From Parastagonospora avenae f. sp. tritici 18332-5 (lineage: Eukaryota > Ascomycota > Dothideomycetes > Pleosporales > Phaeosphaeriaceae), in contig JAFJTR010000093.1 in the NCBI GenBank assembly GCA_022559985.1, positions 52,309 through 116,308 of the forward strand: a stretch of DNA of 64,000 bases, read 5' to 3'. The translations under genes were made by a program, and so were the position numbers. Below, one piece after another: positions 43,143 through 55,308 of this stretch (its first letter is position 1; each line of letters starts with the position of its first letter). The notes beneath the pieces are model-generated. The model had not been told where the DNA came from. It was given only the letters and a program-made list of their open reading frames with translations, and made no database searches.

Positions 43143-44414
43143 AGCGTGCCGCTCTGTTTGTCGTCTCTTTATCTCCAAATCTAGTCAAGCGTAGCCAGGA
43201 CACATATGAATAAATCACTTTCATCATATTTTCGCTGTTCCAGAGCTATAAAATATGCTGGCATATGCGAGATACACAAAAAGATAAGAAGAAAAGTGAG
43301 CAAAAAAGATGACAAGAACATTAATTGTTGGTCGGCTTTGCACTAAGTGCGAAAAAGGAAACAACGATGACTAGGAATTCTGTTCGGTGATTGTTCTTAT
43401 TGATTGATGTATGAAGGAGGAGGACTACAGAAGAGATGGCGCAGAGGTTCTGGTCTGAGGGCCGCTCAGACGTTGTGATCTGTGCGTCTGATCGCGTAGC
43501 TCAGATATCGACGTTATCCATGATTCGACAATAACTCCCTTTGCTATCTTGCAAATACCAGCATAAAGAACAACAGACCTGGTACGGCAGGGCTTGCCCA
43601 TCTGAACTGCTGAAAACTACTCGGGAGTGTTTTGTCACGGAATCGAACCTGCAACCTCCGCTGCGCCCCGGCCAGATTCGTCCGAACACTCGCCTCTTCC
43701 AAGGCGTCCGGGGAATTTGACAGAGTAACCCTAAATTACTTTGATTATATCCGATACTGTAGGATTAGTGTCGCAGCGCAAAGGTGTGCCGAAAGAGTCT
43801 ACAGCATGTACCACAAACAAAAGCTCATTCGGAGGCTTTCTTCGTCCATTCATCAAGTCTAGCCTCAGTGAACGTGGCTTCTCCACTCAACGTCACATTT
43901 GAATGGTGCCAGCATTCTCACCGGACATGGCAACATTTCCCGGGCGCTCTGGTAATACTCTACGTAACTAATATGAAAGATAAGCTGTCATGTTATATGC
44001 AAGCCTGAACAAATTTGATGCTTTTTCAGTATCTGGTGGAGTACCGAAAGCACCATAAATCCATACGGCCTAGCCTTGTTTGCACTCAAAGAGCGCACCA
44101 CCCATTGCAGCTCCTGGTGATATTGTTCCAAACCTGGGTACTGGAATGAAGCATTGTATTTCCGGGTGCGGCCCCCTATAGCCCGTAAAGACATCGTGAA
44201 TCGTTAGTTGAATCCAACATATTGTGGCAGAAATAGCTTCCACATTCTTCACATTTCTGTTCTCAGCGCGTAGATTCAACTAAATCCTCCAGGTTGATGT
44301 ATGCAACGTCTCCATGGTCACAGATCAAGCACGTTCAACAGATTGTACAGCACAGACGAGCGCAACAGTGAGGTTAGCACTACACCTAAAGGCCTCCATC
44401 TCATTACTATCCAC
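43143..44414. other. Intergenic
   Basis: About 1.3 kb between convergent genes. A tRNA B-box-like GGTTCGATTCC occurs on the minus strand near 43640, but no tRNA fold could be closed. No gene supported. Confidence 0.5.
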
Positions 44415-44903
44415 TTAACCCCATGCTCTAACCACACCTCCGCCGCTATTCATCTCCTGCTCATTCCACTTCTCAAGCCTGTCCATAACAGCCTGCATGA
44501 ACCCCTCCACCAAATCAATCTTCTCCTTCCTCAGCCGACCTTCCGCCAAGATCTGCCCAACACCTGTGCTCTCCGTCTCAGTAAGAATCAGGTAATACCA
44601 TGCCTTCTCGCCCTTGACCTTCTTGCCCGCGTCGTTGGTGGTTGTCTCTGCGGGGTCGCGCGTGCGCAGGACGTGGAAGGCGAGGTTGGCGTGGTCGAGA
44701 GTGGTGCGAGAGGGGCGCAGGTTGCGGGCGCAGTAGGCGGTGATGTACTCGGTGACAGTGGATGTTGCGGTGAGAAGGTCTTCTGTCGATGCGGCGGGGA
44801 CGTCAAAGTTCTTGGAGAGGGTGGTGCCGATGGTTTCGAGGAGGGGGAAGAGCACGTCGTTGAGGAGGGCTTTGTCGGGCGTGGGTGGAACGGTTGTAGA
44901 CAT
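44415..44903 (-). CDS. Uncharacterised small protein
   Basis: Intronless, 162 residues, starting MSTTVPPTPDKALLNDVLF. Likely mostly helical. The segment HANLAFHVLRTRDP and a C-terminal helix EGFMQAVMDRLEKW loosely resemble the landmarks of the small tandem family at 15-19 kb, but similarity is too weak to assert. No targeting signal. Function unknown. Confidence 0.6.
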   Translation of the reverse strand: MSTTVPPTPDKALLNDVLFPLLETIGTTLSKNFDVPAASTEDLLTATSTVTEYITAYCARNLRPSRTTLDHANLAFHVLRTRDPAETTTNDAGKKVKGEKAWYYLILTETESTGVGQILAEGRLRKEKIDLVEGFMQAVMDRLEKWNEQEMNSGGGVVRAWG

Positions 44904-45447
44904 TTTGGTTGTGGTGGAGAAACGGATGGGGCTGGGAAAGACAAGTCTTGTTGCGAGAGTGCGGCCTTAGCCGGACGGATGAAGTAGATTGGGTTTTTTC
45001 TGTGGTGAAATCGTGAAGGTCCGTTTGCTCGGGTAAGAGATAAGTGAGTGTGTCGCAGTGAGAGACAATCGCAATCTATCAGACGTCTACGCCACCCACA
45101 TACTCTACGCGCAAATTTGGTACAGCGCTCATATTAGGCCGGGAATGGTGAGACTGGGGCAGAGCGAGATTCGAGATGCAATCGACGCGTCGAGTTCAAG
45201 AAGGCACTTGAGATCCACCAGGTGCACTAATTTTAGCACTTGATAAAGTTTTGATAAACCACTGAGTGCGTTCAGGCTTGCACATGATATGACAGCTGGT
45301 CTTCGGTCGCAGTTAGAGTATCACCAGAGAGGAGGATGCTAGAGCAAGGTAATGATGAGCGCCTGGAGATCGGGTTAAATGAGCGATACCTTTAGGCCCA
45401 TCATATTCGTCCAACTTCGGGTTCCATGTCGACTGATATACCGCCTC
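44904..45447. other. Intergenic
   Basis: About 540 bases between two minus-strand genes; no supported feature. Confidence 0.5.
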
Positions 45448-47170
45448 CTAGACATGAAGGAATTGCGCTCTAGAAAGCGGCCTCCCTTCTTCCACAGTCT
45501 TCTTCAATTCTTCGTTCAGCGTGAAATACGCCCAAAAGCCCCCCTTGCGATCCATATCAGCATTGACGCCAACATTCCAAAGACGTGACCGTTCTACCGG
45601 CCATCCTCGATCGTTCACTTCCTTCTCTTCCATCTCAATAGCGCATTTCACAACAAGGAGATGGGTTGCCACGTCCCACAAGCCCTCTCGGGGCGGATTG
45701 CGCTGGAGCAAAGCCACCGCCTTGCGCCGAGTTACGGGACATCGACACCGCAGTGCGACAGAATAGAGGGCCGGGATGAGTGAAATTTCGAAAGTGAATC
45801 GCGCCGCGTGCTGTGGTGTATCAAGGTCCATAGAATCAAGTATGCGCTCACAATATAGCAAGACGGTTTTAAAATCTTCTAGGTAGGCGTCTATGGCCAT
45901 TGCTGTGGGGTCCAATTGGCACGTCAGCCAGATGTACGTGATGTGGTGGCCGATCAAAAGTTCGTTGACGACCAGCTCGTCACTGTCTGTGAGTGCGTGT
46001 GTGTTTCTATAGTGCTCGACAGCCACGAACCAGGCACGTTGACAGTCGAGCACCAGTTGCTTTTGCTCAAGCTCTTTAGCTGAAAATGCTTTGACCTGAT
46101 ATAAATGGCGCTTGATGCCAAGATAGCGACTCTGGTAGATGGAGTGATTGCGCACTTCATACGCAGACAGCTGCATCTCCCGGATGTTGCTGAATTGGAG
46201 ATTGTCATAGTGTTGCAGGTCCAGATTAGTAACGTAAGGACGGATATCCAAGACCGCACCGTAGAGCAGGGCGCTTGTCAAGGCCCGAACGAAGATAGGT
46301 ATGAGCTCGTCCTCGATAAGTGTGCTTGTGTTGAAACTCGGCATTTTAGTAGCCGTACAGTCTGACCTTGAAGAGAGCGGCGAGTCGACACTGTCATGCC
46401 GTCGTTCCTTTTTGCACTCAGTAATGATGTCCAACCCATTGATGAGATGCGTGAATGCCGTATGATGGTTACCACGTAGGAACTCCATGCAAACGAAGAG
46501 CAGACAGGTCACCAAACCGATCTCGGTCGTGTAACCAGATTGCCCCATTCGATCAACTAAAGTTTTGACGGACATGTTGTAGTGGTGCAAAAAGGTTTTA
46601 CTCTCAGTAAGGGCCGTGAACCTTGAGCGAGCATGCTTCAAGGATCCACTCTCGGTGCTATGTAAATATCCGAGAGCTATCAAGGCGTGGCGAACGGCTG
46701 GTTCTGAGAAGGCCATTTGAAGCGCTGTGCGAGACCAAAACTTATTGTCGAAGTTGCCGGAGAGTACTGGCCGTGCGCAGCGATGGTAAAACTCAAGGTA
46801 GCGCACGCTATCATCGAGCCCGGGAAGCAGGGATATGGTCTTCTGGAAAGCAGGGCCTTGGCCAGGGTTCCAGATCTGGACATTGAAGCCTTGCTCGAGA
46901 CTGGCGTAGCCATCGCACTGACGACCTGTGCTAGTACATCTGGTAGGGCATGTCAGGCACAAAGTTGCATGTCGATTGCAGGTACCTAGTTGCATACTTT
47001 ACACAACTGGGTCTTTGCTCATCGCATTTGATACGTCGGATTCTATGTCGCGTCAGCGGGTTTTGCGTTGCAGGCAGTACAAATTGACTGGCAGCAGAGA
47101 GAAGGACGTACTTGCAAGTCTTGCATCCCGTTTTCACTTTAGCTGCGCTTCTTCGCGGTCGTCTTTCCAT
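45448..47170 (-). CDS. Zn2Cys6 transcription factor with fungal-specific C-terminal domain
   Basis: Exons complement(45448..46939, 46998..47042, 47112..47170), introns 69 and 58 nt, 531 residues. Splicing builds a perfect binuclear cluster CX2CX6CX6CX2CX6C with Cys at 16, 19, 26, 33, 36 and 43 (CKTCKIRRIKC, then CVKCTSTGRQC). The first two introns cut through the zinc cluster, a common arrangement. The remaining ~470 residues are helical with YLEFYHRCARPVLSG near 100, typical of the fungal-specific domain-II regulators. It lies 30 kb from the UstYa cluster, so a regulatory link is only a possibility. Confidence 0.92.
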
Positions 47171-47779
47171 GGTATTCGAGTCCGCATGAGCCTGCGAGCC
47201 AAAGTTTTGTGCAGGTCAAAGAAGGCCGCCATGCTGTATTTTTGTAACGCTGTTACATGGTACGAAAAGGAGATGTCGTGCAGATGCATGAGGCGTGCCG
47301 TCCGATCTAGGCTGGCGCATGACTTAGCGTCCGCGGCATTCACGTGCATTTACGAACATGCGAATCACAAAGTGGTGATCCACATATATTGGCAAGGGTG
47401 GTCTCAACGACGTCCCTTCCATGTGAAGATCGATTGTCCGGTATCTACCATTACGATCTAACCCAGAGTACCAGAGAATCCAGGATGTTTGCTCAAACTT
47501 TTCCCAACTTACGTTCGCCTGTGTGCGTCCTTCGTAATCCGATCACTGTCCCGTCTCAGACTCAGCCTGTTGAGCTCATCCATATCCAAATTCAGAATAC
47601 TCCCAGCCACTTGCGCTTCACCTACATCCATCCTCCTGTCCATCATCCCCTCGTACTCATGTTCATCTACTGATTTACATCGCTGCCGCATTCGTATGAC
47701 ATATGACTCCGAAAATGCCACAGCGATACCCGAAGACGAGGCAACAGCTCCTCCCAACTCGCCTATCACCTTCCCCTCC
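47171..47779. other. Intergenic
   Basis: About 610 bases; promoter of the Zn2Cys6 gene and 3' flank of the next. Small frames have no support. Confidence 0.5.
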
Positions 47780-48697
47780 TCATCGCCTCCCCGTCCCTCT
47801 CATACCCTGCTGCGCCCTATTAAACTCATCCACCGCTACATTATGAAATCCCTGCCTAAGCCACTCCATACTCTTCTGATCATCCAACGGCTCCTTCCCC
47901 TCCAAATCCTCACTCGTCCCGCGCAGCAAGACACAAAGCTTCAGGGGAGCCATGACCGCCAGCGCCATGTACTTCTTCGACCCGTCGTGTCCAATTACCA
48001 TGAAGATTTCCTCGAGCGTTTGGATGCCGTGGGGCCCGAGAGAGCCGTTTTGGCCGAGGTGGATTATCTTGGAGATAAGCGACATGCTGAGCGTCAGGTT
48101 TTGGGACATGTTGAATTCGGGCAGGGCGTGACGGAGGAGTAATTGTACGCGGGCGGCGAGCATGTCGCGTGTGATGCTGTCGGGGGTGAGGACGATTTGC
48201 GGTTGCGGGGCATAGTTCTGTGTGCCGGGGAATGAACCGTAGGTGCTTTGTGGTATCTTGCTGTGAGGTGCGGGCGCGAGCTGTGGTGCGGTAGGGCGGG
48301 ATGTGTACGGGGAGGCAGCGTATGCTGGTGGTGTGGGTGCCGCGCGGGGCGATGCATACTGTCCCGCGGAATAGCCTGGTGATGTAGGTCTCTTTGATCG
48401 TGGCACATACGTAGCGGTGGGATGAAGGAGTGCTGTGGGCGCATCTGATCGTGGTGCATAGGCGCGGATAGGAGAGTATGCTGGCGGCGTCGGAGTCGCC
48501 TGCGGCGTTGTATAGGCATTGACGGGAGGGCCTAGGTCTATGGGCGAACCCAGTCGCGGTCCAGACGCAGGCGGAAGCGGGTGGAGACAGATGGACGTGG
48601 CCGGTTTAAAATGACCAGAATCCTTCAAAAATTGCCAGTGTGCGACCGCTGAGGTATTTGACTGTTGGTTTTCTGGCGATTTTGGGGGCTGCGACAT
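47780..48697 (-). CDS. Uncharacterised Pro/Ala/Tyr-rich protein with C-terminal globular region
   Basis: Intronless, 305 residues from the ATG at 48697 (MSQPPKSPENQQ). Residues ~50-170 are disordered with repeated TPPAY, ASPYTSRP and YVPRS-like motifs. The C-terminal ~130 residues (from ITRDMLAARVQLLLRHALPEF) look folded, with EEIFMVIGHDGSKKYMALAVMAPLKLCVLLRG. No family recognised. Confidence 0.65.
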   Translation of the reverse strand: MSQPPKSPENQQSNTSAVAHWQFLKDSGHFKPATSICLHPLPPASGPRLGSPIDLGPPVNAYTTPQATPTPPAYSPIRAYAPRSDAPTALLHPTATYVPRSKRPTSPGYSAGQYASPRAAPTPPAYAASPYTSRPTAPQLAPAPHSKIPQSTYGSFPGTQNYAPQPQIVLTPDSITRDMLAARVQLLLRHALPEFNMSQNLTLSMSLISKIIHLGQNGSLGPHGIQTLEEIFMVIGHDGSKKYMALAVMAPLKLCVLLRGTSEDLEGKEPLDDQKSMEWLRQGFHNVAVDEFNRAQQGMRGTGRR

Positions 48698-49222
48698 AGT
48701 GGAGGTGATTATATACGAATTGAGGCGAGTGGTGTTGGGGAGATGATGGGAGATGCAGAAGTTTTGTAATTGTGGAAAAGCACAAGATATCAAGAGGAGA
48801 GACTATGGACGCGAGTGTGGGAGCAAGCACCGACCGCAGGTGAAAGGCCCTTCGGACCGACCATTCACTTTAGATACAGATTTCTCACAAGTATCGGTCG
48901 AGTGACGTAGGTGCTGCACTGCGGATATCAACCAGTCGCCTTTTAGATTTTCATGTGAGACAAGTGTGAGATAGCGATTTTGTTGCCAGCACGGGTTGTT
49001 TGAGAAGAGCAACGAACGATCGCCCCATGGGAAGATCATGATATTGCTCTCATACAGGTGCTATATCTTGGTCATGTTTGAATATGATTTGATTGAAGGC
49101 TGGGACTAATATGATAAACTTTCCCTGGCCTGTACCATATGCTTGCCCAGCAATGTTTCTTATCCGTACAATTGGTTTACAAAATAAAACGGGCGCAAGA
49201 AAGGGTTGCTAGCCAAGCAGCA
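48698..49222. other. Intergenic
   Basis: About 525 bases between two minus-strand genes; nothing supported. Confidence 0.5.
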
Positions 49223-49763
49223 TCAGCCAGTCGACTTCACGGCGTTGTCGGAATATCTCGCGTTATCTGCATCGCGCAGCGCTTCGATCTTCATCTTCGC
49301 GTCGGCACTTAGGAGCAGGACGGTATCAATGAAGCATTCCATTGCCTGAGCCTCGGTGTCGCGGGTGTCACCACGGAGCAGCACGGTATCGGCAGCGGTA
49401 CTCACGATCCCGACGTATGGCTTGTCGTATTTAACCCCGCATCGGATTTCGAGGCTGGCAGTATCGATTTGGTAGTTTGTGCCAAAGTCGCCATCGTCGG
49501 CCTTTTGCTGCGCGTAGATAGACAGCATACCTGAAGCGAGTCAGTAAGGGAGGCAGATCTTGAGGACGAGACTTACGGGAAAGGAATCGCTGTTCGACAT
49601 TGGAGCGCGCAATCATTCCGTTTGCCTGTAGGAGAGTGAACATACGGTTCCTGTGACGAAGCTTGGGCCCAGGCACACGTTGGTCAATGAAGGCATTCAA
49701 GAGCGCGAGTTCGGTGTTATCAGGAGGACTGTGTGTCAATGGATAGTCGCTTCGATCGGCCAT
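49223..49763 (-). CDS. Uncharacterised small protein, possible remote tandem-family member
   Basis: Exons complement(49223..49530, 49577..49763), 46-nt intron with GTAAGT donor and TTCAG acceptor, phase 1, 164 residues starting MADRSDYPLTHSPPD. After the splice come RMLSIYAQQKADDGDFG and a strand-rich-looking region ending AMECFIDTVLLLSADAKMK. Size, phase-1 intron position and the ECF..xVxLxL ending echo the family at 15-17 kb, but sequence identity is low. Function unknown. Confidence 0.65.
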
Positions 49764-50578
49764 GTTGAATTGAGTTTGACAGTCAGTGACTTGTTAGCGA
49801 TGAGAACAAGAGTGGTGAGAAGAGAGCGTTCAGAAAGAACTGAAATTAGAATACTTTCGAGATTGCTGCCTATAGCACAACGCTATTGTGACAATAGCAA
49901 ACAGACAATACACGATACTCAACATCGTCGCCAGCCGGAGAGCGACAAGGCAGCACAATCGTCCATGAAGCATGCAGGATACCACAATAAGAAACGCTTG
50001 AGTGTATGCGTTGTAGTTCTCTCAGGCTCACGAAGTATCTGACTGTGTTCATAGTAGTTTACACATCGTATATAGTTTGATGAGTGAAAGCTTGGGGTCA
50101 CACAGCGTAGCTGCACGTGCCGGCATATGGCGTGTTAGATGTGTATATGTGCAGAACGCGAATTTACTGAAAACTGTGCTTTTTCCGCATCTTTTGGCAA
50201 TAATCTCTTCATAATGTGACGCGATGTTGACGAAGTGAGGTTCGACCTCGGGTGGCGAAGTCGCGATGTCTAAGAATAGGAGGACGGCTCTGCAGGGGCT
50301 TTCCTTAGCGGGCTTGGCATGTGGTTGCTCCTGAAACCACAATTGTGACAACCGCCTCCACAGCATCCCAGTCCTCGCTGCAGCACAGCACCCCCGCCGC
50401 GCCTGCTCTCGCTTCTCTGTTTACTGTAGGACATTCACTCCCTATCGCACTTGTTTCTCCCCCCCGCACATCGGGTGTTACGTCGCACATCATCTCGGAT
50501 TCCCATTGTTAGGGGCGTCCCGGTTGTACACAGCCTCAACCCCGGACAACACCACGAACCCTCACACTGCCCGCGAAC
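49764..50578. other. Divergent promoter region
   Basis: About 815 bases between the gene above (minus) and Chs7 (plus). No supported ORF. Confidence 0.5.
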
Positions 50579-51686
50579 ATGGGCTTCGGCGACTTCTCGA
50601 CGATATGCACCAAGGCGGCGATTCCGCTTTGCGCGCTGGTGGGCGAGCAGCAGATCAACGGCGGTGCCGGCATACAAACAAACTGCTACTCGAGGACGAT
50701 TGAGATCGCAAACACGCTGATCTTCCAATGCGCGAACGACTTTATGCACATTCTAGCCCTGGTCATGACGGTGATTATGATTATTCACGTGCGCTCGAAG
50801 TTCACTGCCGTCGGTATGTTGTGCTGTCTGAACAATGGACGAATATGAAGCACTAACACCACCTAGGCCGCAAAGAAATCACATCCTTCTTCTACATCTA
50901 CCTTCTCCTGACCATCATATCGCTCATCCTCGACGCCGGCGTTACCGCACCCGGCTCCGCGCCCTATCCGTACTTTGCCGCCGTACAGAACGGCCTCGTC
51001 TCCGCACTCTGTACCTGCTTGTTGATCAACGGCTTCGTCGGTTTCCAGCTATACGAGGATGGAACAACACTCTCAGTCTGGCTGCTGCGACTCTGCTCAC
51101 TCGCCATGTTCGTAGTCAGCGGTGCTGTCTCACTTTTGACTTTTAAGAACTGGGCAGGACTGAGCTCAAAGAACCCCATCGGCATCATGATCGTCACCTA
51201 CATCGTAAACGCCATCTTCCTCTTCGTCTACGTTGTCAGCCAGATCATCCTGGTTGTCGGCACACTCGAGGACCGCTGGCCGCTTGGCGACATCTCGTTC
51301 GGTATCTTCTTCTTCGTCATCGGCCAGGTCATCCTCTACGTCTTCAGCGATACGATCTGTGACAACGTCCAGCACTACGTCGATGGTCTCTTCTTTGCTA
51401 CCATTTGCAATTTGCTGGCAGTCATGATGGTCTACAAGGTTAGTTCGCCGCTAAAAGTCGATAGTTTGCATTGCGCTAACACAGCTATAAATAGTACTGG
51501 GATTCAATCACCCGCGAAGATCTCGAGTTCTCAGTCGGTGTCAAGCAGCACAACTGGGAAGTCAAGGAACTTTTGCCAGACGAGGACAAGCGCGGCACCG
51601 TTTACCAAGACTCTGACTACACGCCTTCGCTCTACCAGCAACCGTACAACGGACGCCAGTCACACTACTCCAACCTCGGTCACTAG
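50579..51686 (+). CDS. CHS7: Chitin synthase export chaperone Chs7
   Basis: Exons 50579..50813, 50867..51438, 51495..51686 (introns 53 and 56 nt), 332 residues, normal length. The start MGFGDFSTICTKAAIPLCALVG and NTLIFQCANDFMHILALVMT are hallmark Chs7 sequences, followed by six or seven transmembrane helices and a hydrophilic tail (KYWDSITREDLEFSVGVK). It works in the ER membrane, letting class IV-type chitin synthase Chs3 leave the ER. Strong match in every exon. Confidence 0.95.
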
Positions 51687-52531
51687 AGCTACGTCTGACG
51701 CCACATTCTGTTTTCGCATGCTTTGTTGTTTGTAATCTGATCTGACGGCATGATCTGGAGTTGCGGCGTATCTTGACGATGGCGTTCTAGCAAGCCCCGT
51801 TGCATATGGCCTTCGATCCGAATGACTCGACATTAGGCATTGGCATAATCGGAGCATTGTTCGGCGCAACATGTTCTTGCTGTCCAGGGACACCAAAACC
51901 CTCACGACATTCATAGTACCTATATAGTAATATCATACCACGCATCCCACACACGATTGACTCCCACGCAATTCTTCCAGCCGGTGTCATGCCTCGTAAC
52001 GAGGACCCCGATTTCGATGCGAGCATTCGAAGTCACATGATGGCCAAGCCCAAACGGCCTACCCGAACAGGCAATTCCGGCGCAAAATAACAACTTCTCC
52101 CATTTTCAGGCCCCGTACCATGCTGCATGCAGTATATCGTAGCTTGCGGCTCATCATTCTGACGATACGGGCTTGTGATGGCAAGACTCGTGGCTAATGA
52201 TCGGGATTTGTGGGCAATGGCAATGAGCGGGGTCGGCGGGGCGGGCGCGGGGATGCTTTAAAGACGACGATGCCCCTATGATTTGAGGCAGATATTGCGT
52301 CGTGTTCAATATTGATTTCGAGAACACTCTTAGGGGCCGGAGAAAATTAGTAAGTTTGGGCACTTCCCTGGCAGTGCAAATGCGGGAGATTTCATGGTGC
52401 TTCACGCTTTCTCCTGTGCTCCGGCTAATGCTTAACAGCTCAATTGAAAAAAAAAAACGAAGTAAAGAAGCAGAATTGATCGCTTCGTATAGTTTGAAAT
52501 ACGCAAACACACATTTCCAGATCCACCCAAA
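51687..52531. other. Intergenic
   Basis: About 845 bases between Chs7 and dihydroxyacetone kinase. A poly-A run lies near 52447. No supported gene. Confidence 0.5.
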
Positions 52532-54354
52532 ATGTCACGGAAACATTTCTTCCCCAACCCAGAGGGCGTTGTGGTGCACATGCTCAACTCACTCGTAACG
52601 CGGAATCAGCACATGGGCCTCGATACCGAGAACCGAGTTGTTTACAACCTGGCACATCCACCACACCAGGTCACCATCATTTCCGGCGGAGGATCTGGTC
52701 ACGAGCCTGCGTGGTCTGGATTCGTTGGCGACGGTATGCTTTCAGCTGCTGTCTGCGGAGATATCTTTGCATCACCGAGCACGAAGCAGATCATGGCGGG
52801 TATCAGAAATGTGCCGTCAAATGAGGGCGTAATTCTTTGCATCACAAATTATACTGGAGATATGCTGCATTTTGGACTCGCGAGGGAAAAGGGCCAGGCG
52901 CTGGGATACAAAGTCGATGTCGTGTGCATGGCGGAAGATGCAGCGCTAGGAAGAGAAAAGAGCGAGAAAGTCGGACGGAGAGGTTTGGCTGGTAATTTGC
53001 TGGTCATTAAGCTTGCGGGCGCGGCGTCACAGAAGGGATGGGCTTTTGAAAGGTGTCGCAAGATTGGAGAGTTGGGCAATTCGCAGCTTGTGACGATTGG
53101 AACGAGTTTGGATCATTGTCATGTTCCTGGACGAGAGGCATTTGAGTCGGTGAAGGATAATGCGTGTGTGCTTGGAATGGGGATACACAATGAGCCTGTA
53201 AGTTTTGATCTCACGGGTTGACAAATCGGATACTGATTTAGCAGGGCCTCCGCACGATCTCACCGATGCCCAGTCCGCAAGACATCATCAAGGAAATGCT
53301 GCGCTATCTGCTTGACCCGGCGGACAAGGACCGCGCTTTCGTTCCCTTCTCGCCTTCCGACAACGTTGTCATGCTGTGCAACAACTTTGGTGGTCTTTCC
53401 AATCTCGAATTCGACGCCATGGTCAACATCGCCCTCGAAAAGCTAAAGTCAGACTGGTCCATCGTGCCCAAGCGCATCTACGCCGGGGTCCTCGAAACCA
53501 GCTTGAACGGCCAGGGCTTCAGCATCACCCTCGGCAACATGACCGGCATGGCAAAGGCAATGGACCTGAGCGACGAAGAGGTATTCGAACTACTAGACGC
53601 CCCAACCAACGCCCCCGCCTGGCCTAAGAACGGCTACCGACCCGTAACCATCAGCAAAGAAACCGAAACCCTCCGCAACGCCGCCAACGCCGCCCACGCA
53701 AACTCCTCCACAGTTCATAAAGGCCCAGCAACACCCGCCTCACTCATCCCCGCCCTCCGCACAGCATGCAAAGCCGCTCTCGCCGCCGAACCCACCATCA
53801 CCCAATACGACCTACAAATGGGCGACGGCGACTGCGGCGAAGCAGTCGCGGGTGTGTGTAAATCCATCCTCGCCAACATCGATGCCGTGGAAGCCAATCC
53901 ACCCGCTCTCCTCGCCCTGCTCGAGAGTATCGGCGAGAATGTCGAGAATGTAGGCGGCTCCCTGGGTGCTATCTTATCCATCCTCGTCACAGCCTTCACC
54001 AACGCACTCGCCACGCTAACCTCCCAGTCCGCCGCCCTGGACTTCAGCACCATCGCGCGTGCCGCCGCTCTCGGATTAGAAAACTTGAAGAACTACACGT
54101 CCGCGCGCGAGGGTGATAGGACTGTTATGGACGTGCTGATCCCGTTCATCAACACCTTGAATGAGACGCGCGATTTAGAGAAGAGTGTGCATGTCGCGGA
54201 ACAGAGTGCGCAGCGCACGAGCGAGATGAAGGCCAAGTTTGGGCGCGCGACGTATATTAGTGAGGATGGGAGTGAGAGGAGTCGGATTCCGGATCCGGGG
54301 GCGTATGCGGTGGGGGTGTGGTGTAGGGGGTTGGTGGAGGGGTATAAGGGATGA
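52532..54354 (+). CDS. DAK1: Dihydroxyacetone kinase (ATP-dependent, DAK1/DAK2 two-domain)
   Basis: Exons 52532..53197 and 53245..54354 (47-nt intron), 591 residues, full length. The DhaK domain has IISGGGSGHEPAWSGFVGDG and the His that forms the covalent hemiaminal with the substrate in TSLDHCHVPG near 200; the DhaL (DAK2) domain has the Mg-ATP-binding QMGDGDCGEAV. It phosphorylates dihydroxyacetone (and glyceraldehyde) to DHAP in the cytosol, serving glycerol use and detoxification. Codon bias rises to C/G-ending codons in the second exon. Confidence 0.96.
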
Positions 54355-55082
54355 AACAGTGGGAGAAGTGGGCGCAAGGTATGTTGCTGAGATAGTTAAG
54401 TGTGAGATAAATCTAGGGACCGTAGTGCTTGTTGTGCATGAAAAGATTCCATGTCATTTGGTTTGTGAGAATTGGTTGACGTGAATTTACATTCCTCACC
54501 TCGATCACGCAAGCTCGCTCGGGGTCAATCCCACGGAAGACGCCGCGGATCGAGCCGATTTGGCTTGTTCAAAATGTCTAAAAGTCTACTCGTCCTAATT
54601 CATCCCCCATTCCTCCAGCGTCCAATTCGAGTTGGTATACGGTGACTGATCGATCTCGGGGTCAATCGACCCGTCTGAAGCCTCAAATAGGGTTCACTTT
54701 CTCTTTAAAGGTCGACACATCTGCACTATAATTGTTTTCGTATGCAGAAAAGTCGCTAATACACTCTTGATGGACGAATGATGACGAGAAACGAAATGTG
54801 ATATACAAGCTAATTCAGCGTTCCATGGAACGTTACAAGGCGATAGCCGTGCTCACGTGAGGCACTTCTGCCTCGATGGCCCCAGGGTAATTGCGAAACA
54901 CGAATCCTGTCTCTCAATCTAGACGGGCGCCTAAGTTCACAGAGAAGCTAGGCACGATGCACATTAGCGGTAGCCGTGATGTACGCCACGAGATAAAGAA
55001 AGATTGCCCAAATTAATTCTTATGATCAGCTTTGTTACTATCACCATATGAACCAGTGTAAGCTCAGGTAACCTTGTATGGT
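54355..55082. other. Intergenic
   Basis: About 730 bases; no supported gene or repeat. Confidence 0.5.
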
Positions 55083-55130
55083 CACGTGGACTAGCCATCA
55101 GCCAATCAGCCCACCACTCTATGTATATAA
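55083..55130 (+). promoter_or_regulatory. Promoter-like element set without a long ORF
   Basis: CACGTG (55083-55088), a CCAAT box (55102-55106) and TATATAA (55124-55130) are in correct order and spacing. A C/A-rich leader follows, then an ATG in good context (CACCAATG) at 55274 that opens a frame of only 19 codons ending at 55333. It may be the promoter of a truncated gene or of a short peptide or RNA. Confidence 0.4.
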
Positions 55131-55308
55131 GCCTTCATCACAGACCTCTCGGTCATCAGAACACAATACACCTTACATTACACTTCGTCTCCTGCTCCCA
55201 ACTGCTTACAACCAGCGAGTATCCGACGTATCCTATCGTCAAGTTCTACTGCGCCCAAACACCACCCGCACCAATGTGCGATCTGCGACAAGCGTGCTTT
55301 CAGTCCAC

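Noticed and set aside
43625..43720. Possible tRNA on the minus strand (B-box-like GGTTCGATTCC, A-box-like segment)
   Set aside because: The T-stem has several mismatches, A and B boxes are too close, and no acceptor stem can be closed; at most a tRNA-derived relic.
44301..44987. 228-codon plus-strand ORF
   Set aside because: Gly/Val/Glu-rich antisense shadow of the small protein gene at 44415-44903.
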